Positions 26,801 to 34,461 of a stretch of DNA of 48,197 nt are shown one piece after another. Position 1 is the first letter of the stretch. The number at the start of each line of letters is the position of its first letter. Made by a program: the position numbers and the translations under genes. Source of the DNA: Algoriphagus sp. (GTDB taxonomy: Bacteria; Bacteroidota; Bacteroidia; Cytophagales; Cyclobacteriaceae); the NCBI GenBank assembly GCA_018336015.1, contig JAGXQZ010000012.1:1-48197 (forward strand), read 5' to 3'. The notes below the pieces were generated by a model. It did not search any database, was not told where the DNA came from, and was given only the letters and a program-made list of their open reading frames with translations.

Positions 26801-27735
26801 GTCCCGGGAGGGCCTTGGATCACCAAGCTTTTCCCTTGACGAACTTTGATCAACGCACTTTCCTGAGAAGCATCGAGGGGAAAAACGGGAAACAGGTTCT
26901 CCTCTCGAATCTTTGTTTCTCTCTTCTCAGAAAGAAAAAGATGCTGAAACAGATCCTCCAAGGAACTTTCGGAATGGTCCTGAATCAATTGCTCATAATC
27001 AGAAAACAAAAAACTCCCCTTTTGGGCAAATTGGCCTAAAACAGCGTATGGCTTTAGAATGACTTTTCCTTCAGAAAATCGCTCCTGATCGAGTGAAATC
27101 TGGGAATTGGGAAAGGGTAGAATCTGATTCTCCAGCAGATTAGATTGAACCTGAATGGCGAAGAATTCTTGAATTAGCTTGACTAAGGCCGTCCGAAATT
27201 CAATTGAATCTTTTGGTAGATTTTCCAGGAGTTCATCGGAAAAGGTTTCCGGCATATTCTGCCCAGTGGCATGCCTCCAAGCCAGGAGAAAAGCCGGATT
27301 CCACTGCCAATTCTCCTCAGAAACCAAGGTCCAAACTCCATTATCCTTGTGGAGTTGAACCGGTTTCAAGAGCATGGGACTACGAATCAGCTGACCATTG
27401 ATCAGCTTTCCTTCAGCAAATAGCCAAGCTAGATACAGACTTTGCTCACCGGTTTCTTCCTGAGTCAATTGATCCCGAAAAGCCATTCGGGAAAGTGCTT
27501 TGGACACTTGATTGGCATCCCCTGACCTTGGATCGAGTTCAGGGGACAGCGGGATTTTCTTTTTGTCTTCGATTGACTTTCGAAGAATCTCAAAGGCGGG
27601 ATCTCCGGTCAAAAAATCAAACTCCCAAACATCCAACATTCCCATTCCCTCCAATTTCGGCAGGTACAAAGACCTGTTTTTGGCAGACAGATCGGTAAGC
27701 CGATTCAGATAGGTTTGGAAGATGGGTTCGGGCAT
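23875..27735 (-). CDS. Superfamily 1 DNA/RNA helicase, DUF4011-like architecture
   Basis: A 1286-residue ATP-dependent helicase of the Upf1-like branch. The N-terminal 290 residues resemble DUF4011 helicases (LSAKNRSLYLPKL, SLYLAWLFAEGKL, RSPMLLKPVQL). Walker A GPPGTGKSQLIANLV lies near residue 308, Walker B VIFDEASQCPVERGF near 931, then VVAGDSKQLRPS, IENVQGDEFDQVILS, and RLNVAITRARK near 1148. A long helical insertion of about 550 residues separates Walker A and B. The last 50 residues, ending EEKGWNWEWKWSRRF, have a spacing like the Vsr-type nuclease tail of such helicases but without clear catalytic residues. It follows the SDR gene with no gap. A defence or repair role is possible, not shown. 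Confidence 0.85.
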   Translation of the reverse strand: MPEPIFQTYLNRLTDLSAKNRSLYLPKLEGMGMLDVWEFDFLTGDPAFEILRKSIEDKKKIPLSPELDPRSGDANQVSKALSRMAFRDQLTQEETGEQSLYLAWLFAEGKLINGQLIRSPMLLKPVQLHKDNGVWTLVSEENWQWNPAFLLAWRHATGQNMPETFSDELLENLPKDSIEFRTALVKLIQEFFAIQVQSNLLENQILPFPNSQISLDQERFSEGKVILKPYAVLGQFAQKGSFLFSDYEQLIQDHSESSLEDLFQHLFLSEKRETKIREENLFPVFPLDASQESALIKVRQGKSLVIQGPPGTGKSQLIANLVSDYIARGKKVLVVSQKRAALDVVFERLKKAGFGQFLGLVHDFRADQKNLFGKIKSQIESVEEYQSQNRGIDAIQLERELSLLSKTISRLSGKFEELRTALFDEKLAGIPIKALYLQANLNQPAFSNPKLIQLDVEHAKGFEQDLRIFSGYQNRFVGSFWEKRVSFSGIQPSDFAQISASLIDLENHRKQLPQFLYGENSKPFLKAIWSDRVFLEKVKKLQFSISKVSNPEKDINFIFQPKEQKALTKIRKFLIQAIETSQGWKFELGSDLESLSKELEALIPLSQSFFGKLQAKFSKAKFPLAFQTLNQNGLAFTTQNLLDLQLECQSKLHLQAQLEGLPVSTYVKLSGQFAEDLIEVDQLFTWKAHWEAVPEIQELLDWKKLSYSEFGAALDQIRIWSEDLFSHLVSSRLWLNEAQFLELMEKGLEAVFPENPLNWPSVFAELKGFDQFLEGWKFRDLGERLVEDFFEINLDQLIEAFWNGWRLAWIGEIERQHPVMCELGSLRLSHEMVELKNAILDKRKNASHLALLRLREQVAEHLEYNRLGNRLTYRDLLHQVSKKRQKWPIRKLIAELGEEVFRVLPCWLGSPETVSAVFPTDQVFDLVIFDEASQCPVERGFPAMLRGKQVVVAGDSKQLRPSDFYQVKWESEEEGMEYEAESLLELAAHFFENLQLRGHYRSADPGLIHFSNFHFYGNRLETLPDYETVKVSKTPFSWEKTEGIWENQINRMEADAVLNRVELIRKEAPQDSIGIVTGNYFQMELIREELWKAGFQDASIKVRNIENVQGDEFDQVILSLGYAPNREGKLVTNFGLLSKSGAENRLNVAITRARKILHVISSIEPEDFRPGQLANPGLDLLREFLAWVKVQSKVREIPPPEVKVPGFELDWSLKNQLLKSDSGFSKEIPSAVMDLIFTDLEGNQRAILTDDQRFFDAPTAKAAMAYHPILLEEKGWNWEWKWSRRF

Positions 27736-28548
27736 TTATTTAAAAGGCGAGTCTTTTTCTTTGGCCATCTGATTATAGACAATTCCGTCGAGAATTCCCG
27801 GCATCCATTTGTTCAGAAACACGGCCAACCTACCCTGAGACGTCAATACAATATCCCGCTTTCGCTTCAGGGTAGCTTTCAAAATATGCTCTGCAACTTC
27901 CTCTGAAGTCATCATCTTGGACTCGTCACGTGGAGATTCGCCTTGAGATGAACCGTCAGCCGTGAGTGCAGAATTCCGGATATTAGAAGAGGTAAAACCA
28001 GGCGCAACGACCAAAACATGAACTCCCTTTTTCATGACTTCGGTTCGAAGGGACTCGAAAAAGCCGTTCATCGCATACTTACTTGCCGTGTAAGCCGTGC
28101 GGGCAGGCGTGCCCCGATAGCCATTGATGGAGGAAATGCCAATGATGGAACCTCTGGATTCCAAAATCGAAGGAAGGCAAAACTTGGTGGCATAGACTGT
28201 CCCCCAAAAATTGGTATCCATGACCTTACGGAATACCTCCAAATCCAAGTCCTGAAACAGCGCCCTCATGGAAATCCCAGCATTGTTGATCAGGATATCG
28301 ATTCGACCATAATGAGCAAGTGTTTCGGAAGCCATTCGTTGGTTGTCCGCTTCCGAACCAGCGTCTGCAAGAATGGAAAGCACTTCAATATCTTGCGACC
28401 GGAGTTTAAGTGCAGTTTGTTCCAGCTTTTGGGGATTGCGTCCTGTGATAACGATTTTGGCACCTTGCCGACCAAATACCTCCGCACAAGCTTCGCCAAT
28501 TCCCGAGGTAGCACCGGTGATGATGACGACTTTGTCTTTGAAAATCAT
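27736..28548 (-). CDS. Short-chain dehydrogenase/reductase
   Basis: NAD(P)-dependent oxidoreductase of 270 residues. The Rossmann motif TGATSGIGEA (11-20), the NNAG motif, and the catalytic Ser-Tyr-Lys set (GISSINGYRG, then AYTASKYAMNG) are all present, so it should be active. Arg near residue 38 in ITGRNPQKLEQ hints at NADPH preference. The hydrophobic C-terminal helix and RDIVLTSQGRLAVFLNKWMPG segment are like lipid- or steroid-type SDRs (DHRS7B-like), but the substrate is unknown. It precedes the helicase gene directly (TAAATG), so the two are co-transcribed. Confidence 0.9.
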   Translation of the reverse strand: MIFKDKVVIITGATSGIGEACAEVFGRQGAKIVITGRNPQKLEQTALKLRSQDIEVLSILADAGSEADNQRMASETLAHYGRIDILINNAGISMRALFQDLDLEVFRKVMDTNFWGTVYATKFCLPSILESRGSIIGISSINGYRGTPARTAYTASKYAMNGFFESLRTEVMKKGVHVLVVAPGFTSSNIRNSALTADGSSQGESPRDESKMMTSEEVAEHILKATLKRKRDIVLTSQGRLAVFLNKWMPGILDGIVYNQMAKEKDSPFK

Positions 28549-28878
28549 GGGTAAAATTTCGGGTAAAGATAGGGATTAGAGAGGAATGGTAAATTCATTT
28601 TAGAGGATAGAACCATGCTAAAATGACAATGGCACAATTCACCCTTTTCTGCTACAAGTTCTTAACTTGGTCTGAACCATTTAGAAAATTAAGGTCATTA
28701 AGGTCCTTTTAAATCAAACCTTTAAGGTGAATTTTGAAGGTCTTAGTGGTCTATTAAAATTCTTAATTCTCTTAATTACCTCAATGGTTTTTCAAAACTG
28801 TGATGAAATCCAAGGGTTCAATACATTCTCTAATCGCAAATAAAAAAGGCAGGAAAATTTAACGCTTTTTTGAGTAAG

Positions 28879-28907
28879 ACTTTCGAGGTTTAAAAACCTC
28901 AAAGGTC
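28879..28907. repeat. Palindromic repeat, CTTTCGAGGTTT/AAACCTCAAAGG type
   Basis: Same family as 17968-17994 and 34533-34565: arms CTTTCGAGGTTT and AAACCTCAAAG pair around a short AA loop. Here it is upstream of rlmD rather than at a gene end. Confidence 0.65.
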
Positions 28908-28924
28908 TTCTGCCCCATTTTCCC

Positions 28925-28932
28925 TAATTTTG
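28925..28932 (+). promoter_or_regulatory. Candidate -7 box of rlmD
   Basis: TAATTTTG fits TAnnTTTG and ends 5 bases before the ATG at 28938. The transcript would begin at about the start codon, so either the mRNA is leaderless or translation starts at the second ATG (28950). Confidence 0.45.
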
Positions 28933-28937
28933 CGCCC

Positions 28938-30344
28938 ATGTCGAGAAAAATGAAAAATAAGGTCATCACCAATCTGCTGATCGAGCGCATCGCCTCCGAA
29001 GGAAAATGTGTCGGACATCATGAAGGCAAGGTGGTGTTTGTCTCCAACGTAGCGCCGGGAGATGTGGTGGATGTGCGGATTACCAAAGGAAAAAGCTCCT
29101 TTATGGAGGGCGAGGCCATCCGGTTTCACGAATATTCCAAGGATCGAATCGAACCTTTTTGCTCCCATTTTGGCACCTGCGGAGGCTGCAAATGGCAGCA
29201 CATCAACTACGACCTGCAGAAAACCTACAAGCGACAGCAAGTTTTGGATCAATTTCAGCGGATCGCCAAAGTACCGATTCCTGAAGTTTTGCCAATTCTG
29301 GGTTCGGTCCAAACCCAATACTACCGCAACAAGCTCGACTTTACCTTTTCCAATTCCCGCTGGTTGACCCGGGAAGAAATCAACTCCGGTCAGGAGTTTG
29401 AGCGAAATGCCTTGGGCTTCCATATTCCCAAGATGTTTGACAAAATCATCGACATCGAGCATTGCTACCTGCAAGGCGGAATTTCCAATGCCGTGCGAAA
29501 TGCACTTCGCGAATTTGCCCGTAGCAATAACCTCAGCTTTTACGATATCCGAAATCAGGTTGGTCTACTTCGTAACCTGATCATTCGAACAACGAGCACC
29601 GGACAGACCATGGTGATTGTTCAGTTTGGAGAAAATGACCCTGAGTCAATCCAATTGGTGATGGAGTTTTTGAAAGGTCGTTTCCTGGAAATCACCTCCT
29701 TACTTTACGTCATCAATACCAAGGGCAACGAAACCTTCCATGACTTGGAGTTGGTAACTTTTGCAGGTCTTCCTTACATCGAGGAGGAAATGGAAGGATT
29801 GAAGTTCCGCATCGGTCCAAAATCCTTCTATCAAACCAACTCCGAACAGGCTTATGAACTCTACAAAGTAGCCCGGGATTTTGCCCAGCTGAAAGGCGAT
29901 GAAGTAGTCTATGACCTTTACACCGGCACTGGCACGATTGCCAACTTTGTGGCCAAGCAAGCTAGGCAAGTAATCGGGGTAGAATATGTCGAGGCCGCCA
30001 TCGAAGATGCAAAGCTCAACTCCCAAATCAACGGCATTGAAAATACCCTTTTCTATGCCGGTGACATGAAGGATATTTTGAACGATGAGTTCATCTCCAG
30101 GCATGCCAAACCGGATGTGATCATCACCGATCCGCCCCGCGCTGGCATGGATGAAAAGGTGGTGCAGATGCTCCTTCGACTCGAGGCTCCGACCATCGTC
30201 TATGTCTCGTGCAACCCCGCCACCCAAGCGCGTGACTTAGCACTTTTGGGAGAAAAATACCGAGTGGAAAAAGTGCAGCCAGTGGACATGTTTCCACAAA
30301 CTTACCATGTAGAAAATGTCGTACGATTAACTCTCAATTCATGA
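28938..30344 (+). CDS. rlmD: 23S rRNA (uracil-C5)-methyltransferase, RlmD type
   Basis: SAM-dependent methyltransferase of the TrmA/RumA family that makes 5-methyluridine in 23S rRNA (position 1939 in E. coli numbering for RlmD). The N-terminal TRAM domain covers about residues 10-65. The iron-sulfur cysteines are visible in CSHFGTCGGCKWQH, with a fourth in IEHCYLQGG. The SAM-binding motif is YDLYTGTGTIANF. The catalytic end contains DPPRAGM and YVSCNPATQARDL, whose Cys is the nucleophile. The length of 468 residues fits. The start may be 28938 or 28950. The next gene overlaps by 4 bases. Confidence 0.93.
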   Translation: MSRKMKNKVITNLLIERIASEGKCVGHHEGKVVFVSNVAPGDVVDVRITKGKSSFMEGEAIRFHEYSKDRIEPFCSHFGTCGGCKWQHINYDLQKTYKRQQVLDQFQRIAKVPIPEVLPILGSVQTQYYRNKLDFTFSNSRWLTREEINSGQEFERNALGFHIPKMFDKIIDIEHCYLQGGISNAVRNALREFARSNNLSFYDIRNQVGLLRNLIIRTTSTGQTMVIVQFGENDPESIQLVMEFLKGRFLEITSLLYVINTKGNETFHDLELVTFAGLPYIEEEMEGLKFRIGPKSFYQTNSEQAYELYKVARDFAQLKGDEVVYDLYTGTGTIANFVAKQARQVIGVEYVEAAIEDAKLNSQINGIENTLFYAGDMKDILNDEFISRHAKPDVIITDPPRAGMDEKVVQMLLRLEAPTIVYVSCNPATQARDLALLGEKYRVEKVQPVDMFPQTYHVENVVRLTLNS

Positions 30345-30718
30345 TCTCAGATTTCAACGATCCCGAACTCAACGGAAAGTATCTCGGCACGATCACGAGT
30401 GACTTTGTCAAGATCTGTGATGTACTCAAAGAAGCCTCTTACCAGGTGCGCTCCAGAGGATTTTCGGACTATCCGATATTCCCAATTTCAAAGGACATGC
30501 AACCCATTGGAAAGATCTTTATTGGCAAGGCTGAAAAGGATCTGGACTGGAATTATTTCATCACCTACGTAGATGAATTTGTCCAGCGCAAGCTCATCGC
30601 TGAGGAGGCTTTGGAAGAGTTTAAAAAGGCCTACAAAGATCCCGACGAGTTCTGCTGCCTCTTCGTCATGGACGGAGCATTTACGAGCTTTGTTTACATT
30701 CCATATCCGAATGATTGA
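30341..30718 (+). CDS. Small conserved-looking protein coupled to rlmD
   Basis: Protein of 125 residues, acidic and soluble, with no signal peptide or membrane helix. Its ATG overlaps the rlmD stop by 4 bases, which is strong evidence that it is real and translated together with rlmD. It contains the segments YLGTITSDFVKICDVL, SDYPIFPIS and CLFVMDGAFTSFVYIPYP. I recognise this type as a short Bacteroidota protein without assigned function. It could assist ribosome-related processes given the operon, but nothing in the sequence shows that. A strong terminator follows. Confidence 0.85.
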   Translation: MISDFNDPELNGKYLGTITSDFVKICDVLKEASYQVRSRGFSDYPIFPISKDMQPIGKIFIGKAEKDLDWNYFITYVDEFVQRKLIAEEALEEFKKAYKDPDEFCCLFVMDGAFTSFVYIPYPND

Positions 30719-30722
30719 TTGC

Positions 30723-30760
30723 AAAAAAGGCTTTAGCATCGAGTTAGCTAAAGCCTTTTT
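30723..30760. terminator. Bidirectional rho-independent terminator
   Basis: Arms of 14 bases (30724-30737 and 30747-30760, AAAAAGGCTTTAGC and complement) with a 9-base loop. The T-run sits in the right arm, and the A-run on the left gives a T-run on the other strand. It ends the rlmD operon. Confidence 0.9.
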
Positions 30761-30883
30761 AATTATTGCTAATCAATTCTTTATATTCCATTACTTTTAG
30801 ATCAGTTTGAAGCAAATAATCCTACTTTTTCATAATCAAGCTAAAAGCGATTACATTAGCCAAGCATCTCAAAACCTAAACCC

Positions 30884-32359
30884 TTGACTTCCAAAACTCT
30901 GATTCAAATCGAAAACGCCCATGTGAATTACTTGGGAAAAGCTACTTTTGATCAGCTTAATTTCACTTGGAACGAAGGCCAACACTGGGCGATCACGGGA
31001 GACTCTGGCAGGGAATTGACTGCATTTTTAGAAACTTTGAGAGGCACTACCCACCTACCGGAAGGAAGAATTCTGAGGCCATTTGCTGTCGAATACATCT
31101 CCCGAAAAACCGAGGAAGGGATCGTTCATAGTTTTCGGGACTTGATTGCGTACGTCTCACAACAGTACCGATTTCGCAACAAATCCAACCTCCAAAACTT
31201 CTACTTTCAACAGCGATTCAATAGCTCGGAAGCGGATGAAGCGGCTACTGTCAGGGAATATTTAGAAGAAAATTCCACTCCTATTACCGGTACTTGGACC
31301 CTCGAAAAAGTAGCGAAATTGCTTCGTCTCACTCCCCTTTTGGACTCCTCGATTTTGAAACTTTCCAACGGGGAAACCCGACGCTTGGCCTTAGCTTTGG
31401 GACTGCTTCGACAACCCAAAATCTACCTCATGGATCAACCCATGACTGGCCTCGATCAGGAAAGTCGGGCGGCCTTTGGAGACTTTCTTCAGGCCATCAT
31501 TTCAGAAGGAATCCAGGTATTGATCACCACATCTTCAGCAGAAATTCCTGTAGGAATTACACATGTGGGGGAGCTAAAATCCGGTGGAAAAATGGAGGTT
31601 TGGGAGCGGGAAAATTACAAGTTGAACAAAGGTCAATCTCTGGATTTACCCTGGAATCTTAAGCACTTGAATGAACTTTTGGAAAGGTTTCCCAAGATTG
31701 AAAATGAGGTTATAAGACTGGAAAACGTGAGTATCCGATATGGGGAAAAGACCATTCTCAACCAAGTCTATTGGCAGGTAAATGCTGGTGAACGATGGCA
31801 ACTCAAAGGTAAAAACGGGTCCGGAAAATCTACTTTAATCAGCCTTTTGATCGGAGAAAATCCCCAAGCCTACTCCCAAAATTTCTGGCTTTTTGGCCGA
31901 AAAAGAGGAAGCGGAGAAAGTATTTGGGAGCTTAAACGACCCATCGGATTTGTAGCCCCCGAACTCGTTCGTTTTTTCCCTGCCAATCAAACCGTACGAA
32001 AAGTGATCCTTTCCGGCTTTTTTGATACCATGGGTTTATTCAAAAAAACCACTGCTGAACAAGAGTCAAAAGCTGATCAATGGCTTCAGCTTTTTCAATT
32101 GGAACCTTTTGCCAACCAGCCAATCCAGCGGATTCCCTTAGAGCAACAACGTTGGACCCTTTTAGCAAGAGCACTGATCAAAGCTCCCAAACTGCTGATT
32201 TTGGATGAAGCTTCTCAAGGAATGGACGAGCGACAACGAGTGATTTTCAGGGAAACCGTTCAGAAAATCCTCGAGCTTACGCAGATTACCCTCATTTATG
32301 TGAGTCACTATCAAGAGGATATTCCGGACAATGTGGATAAGGCATTTGACCTAACCTAG
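30884..32359 (+). CDS. Double ABC ATPase, ModF-like
   Basis: Two fused ABC domains (about 1-250 and 280-491) with no membrane part, like ModF (photorepair/molybdate-associated protein) of E. coli; the substrate is unknown. In domain 1 the Walker A is degenerate (GDSGRELT, residues 39-46, no Lys) and Walker B ends in Asp-Gln (IYLMDQP), but the signature LSNGETRR is good. In domain 2 the Walker A GKNGSGKST (near 308) and Walker B LLILDEAS (near 438) are intact, while the signature is degenerate (RIPLEQQRW). So one composite ATP site should work and one should not. Start is TTG; no ATG is available nearby upstream. Confidence 0.85.
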   Translation: MTSKTLIQIENAHVNYLGKATFDQLNFTWNEGQHWAITGDSGRELTAFLETLRGTTHLPEGRILRPFAVEYISRKTEEGIVHSFRDLIAYVSQQYRFRNKSNLQNFYFQQRFNSSEADEAATVREYLEENSTPITGTWTLEKVAKLLRLTPLLDSSILKLSNGETRRLALALGLLRQPKIYLMDQPMTGLDQESRAAFGDFLQAIISEGIQVLITTSSAEIPVGITHVGELKSGGKMEVWERENYKLNKGQSLDLPWNLKHLNELLERFPKIENEVIRLENVSIRYGEKTILNQVYWQVNAGERWQLKGKNGSGKSTLISLLIGENPQAYSQNFWLFGRKRGSGESIWELKRPIGFVAPELVRFFPANQTVRKVILSGFFDTMGLFKKTTAEQESKADQWLQLFQLEPFANQPIQRIPLEQQRWTLLARALIKAPKLLILDEASQGMDERQRVIFRETVQKILELTQITLIYVSHYQEDIPDNVDKAFDLT

Positions 32360-32439
32360 GCTACCCAGTTTCTATTTTTTTATAAGCGGGATAGTTATCA
32401 GGATACGCTTTCCTATTTTTCTGTTATTCGGCCGATCTT

Positions 32440-33708
32440 ATGAATACCAGAAGAAACTTTATTCAGCAACTAGGCTTAGGAATGGCTATTCCGGCCCTCT
32501 CCAGCTTTGATTCACCTACTAAAGTCATCCCTTCTTTTCCATCCTCCAACCTAAAAGGAGAAGATTTTTGGACAGAACTGAGAAGACAATTTCCACTGAC
32601 TTCTGATCGGGTCTATCTGAATAATGGCACCTTTGGCCCTGCTCCTTTTTCCGTACTCCAAGCTATGGAAGTGAGCAACCTTCAAATCAATACTTCAGGA
32701 GAATATGGCAACTCCGATCAGGAACGCGTAAAGTTGGCCGAGTTCTTTCGGATAAAACCGACCGAATTTTCCATCACCCACAATACCACCGAAGGAATCA
32801 ACATCATGGCTTGGGGTGTGCCTATGAAGGCTGGGGATGAAGTAATTTTGACTACACACGAACATGCAGGAAATGCCCTCCCATGGCTTAATCGGGCTAA
32901 ATTGGAGGGAATAGTTATTCGAACCTTTGAACCCAAACCCACTCAAGCAGAAAACCTGACCGAGATTCAAAAGCTAATCAATCCTCGAACCAAGGTTATC
33001 GCTATACCCCATGTTACCTGTACAACCGGTCTGGTTTTTCCAATAAAAGAAATCTGTGACATGGCTCGGAAAAAGGGAATTCTGACTGCAATCGATGGGG
33101 CTCATGGAGCAGGAACCTTTGATTTGGACTTGTATGGTTTGGGCTGTGACTTTTATGCAGGGTGCTTTCACAAGTGGATGCTTGGCCCGAGCGGCACGGC
33201 TTTTCTTTTTGTAAGAGAAGATGCTTTGGAAAAGCTCAAAGCCGTCATGATCGGAGGACACTCAGACATCGGTTGGGATATGACGGTAAATCCTCCCGAA
33301 TTCAAGGGATATGTCCCATCAGCCCGCCGGTTTGACTATGGGACCCAAAGCAAAACCTTGGCAGTCGGGATGGTTGCTGCCGCTGACTTCCATAGCCAGA
33401 TTGGTAAGCAAAAAGTAGAAGCTAGGGTCAAAGAATTGAATCAATACCTTTTTGACGGCCTCACTGAATTGAGTTCAAAACTTGAAATCTTGACCCCCGA
33501 AGAGAAGGAATCACGCATTTCGGTCATTTCATTTCGGCCAAAAGGCATGGATTTCAATGCCTGCGGAGCGGAGTTGGGAAAAGCAGGTTTCCGTATCCGA
33601 TTGGTCCATGAGGGAAAGGTAAATGCCGTCAGAGTATCCACACACATTTATAACACCAAGACCGAATTGGATGCGTTTTTGAAGGAGCTGAATCGGATTT
33701 TGGCTTAG
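32440..33708 (+). CDS. Class V aminotransferase-fold PLP enzyme, Tat-exported
   Basis: Fold-type I PLP enzyme of 422 residues related to cysteine desulfurases and isopenicillin N epimerase. The N-terminus TRRNFIQQLGLGMAIPAL is a twin-arginine signal, so it should be exported folded with its cofactor. The PLP site is visible: NNGTFGPAP, THNTTEGIN, HVTCTTGLVFPI, IDGAHGAGTFDLDL, and the cofactor Lys245 in CFHKWMLGP. There is no conserved catalytic Cys segment that would mark a desulfurase, so epimerase or lyase activity is equally possible. The stop overlaps the convergent DUF1801 gene by 4 bases. Confidence 0.9.
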   Translation: MNTRRNFIQQLGLGMAIPALSSFDSPTKVIPSFPSSNLKGEDFWTELRRQFPLTSDRVYLNNGTFGPAPFSVLQAMEVSNLQINTSGEYGNSDQERVKLAEFFRIKPTEFSITHNTTEGINIMAWGVPMKAGDEVILTTHEHAGNALPWLNRAKLEGIVIRTFEPKPTQAENLTEIQKLINPRTKVIAIPHVTCTTGLVFPIKEICDMARKKGILTAIDGAHGAGTFDLDLYGLGCDFYAGCFHKWMLGPSGTAFLFVREDALEKLKAVMIGGHSDIGWDMTVNPPEFKGYVPSARRFDYGTQSKTLAVGMVAAADFHSQIGKQKVEARVKELNQYLFDGLTELSSKLEILTPEEKESRISVISFRPKGMDFNACGAELGKAGFRIRLVHEGKVNAVRVSTHIYNTKTELDAFLKELNRILA

Positions 33709-34082
33709 CGCTTTTTCTTTAATTGAGCTCGATGTTTCGCTTGCTCTGCCCTAAACTGAGCTATTTGAGCGATCAATTCGAAGGGTAATTCCCTGTCATA
33801 AGGAAACTGAATCGCACCTTTGGAAGTCACATATTCCGCCAATTCCTTTTTGAATTCCTCCACTCCGGAGTTGGTCGGATAATAGCCCAAATGACTCTTT
33901 GCTGCGGCATAATAGACCAATACTTCCGTAGTCTTGAAGGCTGGCATGTGATAGCTGATCACCTCTTTTGCCCCTGGTAATGCAGCTCTTAATGTATCCC
34001 GGATTTGTTGGAGTTTGGCTTGGATTTCGGGAGAAAACCTGGAAAAGTATTCTTCGACGGAGGTAGGTTTAGGGTTCATCAT
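33705..34082 (-). CDS. DUF1801 domain protein
   Basis: About 125 residues. The DUF1801 (YdhG-like) pattern is visible in SVEEYFSRFSPEIQAKL, LPGAKEVISYHMPAF, YYAAAKSHLGYYP and the basic C-terminus. Iron-chaperone function has been proposed for distant relatives but is not shown here. I start at the ATG ATG pair at 34082/34079, because the longer reading frame upstream runs into the promoter of the MazG-like gene. It is convergent with the PLP enzyme gene, with a 4-base overlap of the stops. Confidence 0.85.
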   Translation of the reverse strand: MMNPKPTSVEEYFSRFSPEIQAKLQQIRDTLRAALPGAKEVISYHMPAFKTTEVLVYYAAAKSHLGYYPTNSGVEEFKKELAEYVTSKGAIQFPYDRELPFELIAQIAQFRAEQAKHRAQLKKKR

Positions 34083-34097
34083 TGAGGCTGGGATTTT

Positions 34098-34105
34098 TAT
34101 CTTTG
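34098..34105 (+). promoter_or_regulatory. Candidate -7 box of the MazG-like gene
   Basis: TATCTTTG fits TAnnTTTG, 18 bases before the ATG at 34123. No convincing -33 element is seen. It supports the shorter start of both flanking genes. Confidence 0.4.
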
Positions 34106-34122
34106 AAAACAAGACTGAAAAT

Positions 34123-34461
34123 ATGGAAAAAAACCTCACCATCGTCCAAGCCCAAGAACTCGTAGATCAATGGATCAAAACCGTCGGGGTGCGCTATTTC
34201 AATGAACTCACCAATATGACCATTCTAATGGAAGAGGTCGGCGAACTGGCCCGAATCATGTCGCGAACCTACGGAGAACAGTCCTTCAAAGAATCCGACA
34301 AAGGCAAGGACCTCGGAGATGAGATGGCCGACGTACTGTGGGTATTGATCTGCCTGGCCAATCAGACGGGAGTTGATCTGACCAAAGCTTTGGAGAAAAA
34401 TTTTGAGAAAAAGAATATTCGGGATCTGGATAGGCATAAGAATAATGAGAAGCTAAGATGA
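34123..34461 (+). CDS. MazG-like nucleotide pyrophosphohydrolase
   Basis: All-alpha NTP pyrophosphohydrolase of 112 residues, single-domain type. The metal-binding set is visible: MTILMEEVGELARIM (E-E-x-x-E), and GDEMADVLWVLICLAN (D-E-x-x-D), the hallmarks of the MazG fold. It probably hydrolyses non-canonical or alarmone nucleotides, with the substrate unknown. The ATG at 34123 is chosen because it follows a -7 box and gives the family length; the frame is open further upstream. The stop codon TGA is directly followed by a word-built repeat. Confidence 0.88.
   Translation: MEKNLTIVQAQELVDQWIKTVGVRYFNELTNMTILMEEVGELARIMSRTYGEQSFKESDKGKDLGDEMADVLWVLICLANQTGVDLTKALEKNFEKKNIRDLDRHKNNEKLR

Larger units (their letters stand above)
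28549..28937. other. Intergenic region with AAGGTC-word repeats
   Basis: 389 bases between the divergent SDR and rlmD genes. It contains TTAAGGTC at 28689-28696 and 28698-28705, the palindrome ACCTTTAAGGT at 28718-28728, GAAGGTCTTAGTGGTC near 28736-28751, and TTAATTCTCTTAATTACC near 28763-28780. Together these form a word-built repeat of the type common in Bacteroidota spacers. A CTTTCGAGG palindrome and a -7 box lie at its rlmD end. No gene or RNA is seen. Confidence 0.55.

Noticed and set aside
21951..28548. hipBA, helicase and SDR as an established anti-phage defence island
   Set aside because: No known multi-gene defence system can be recognised, and there are no mobility genes or marked composition change. 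Only the helicase is kept as a point of interest.
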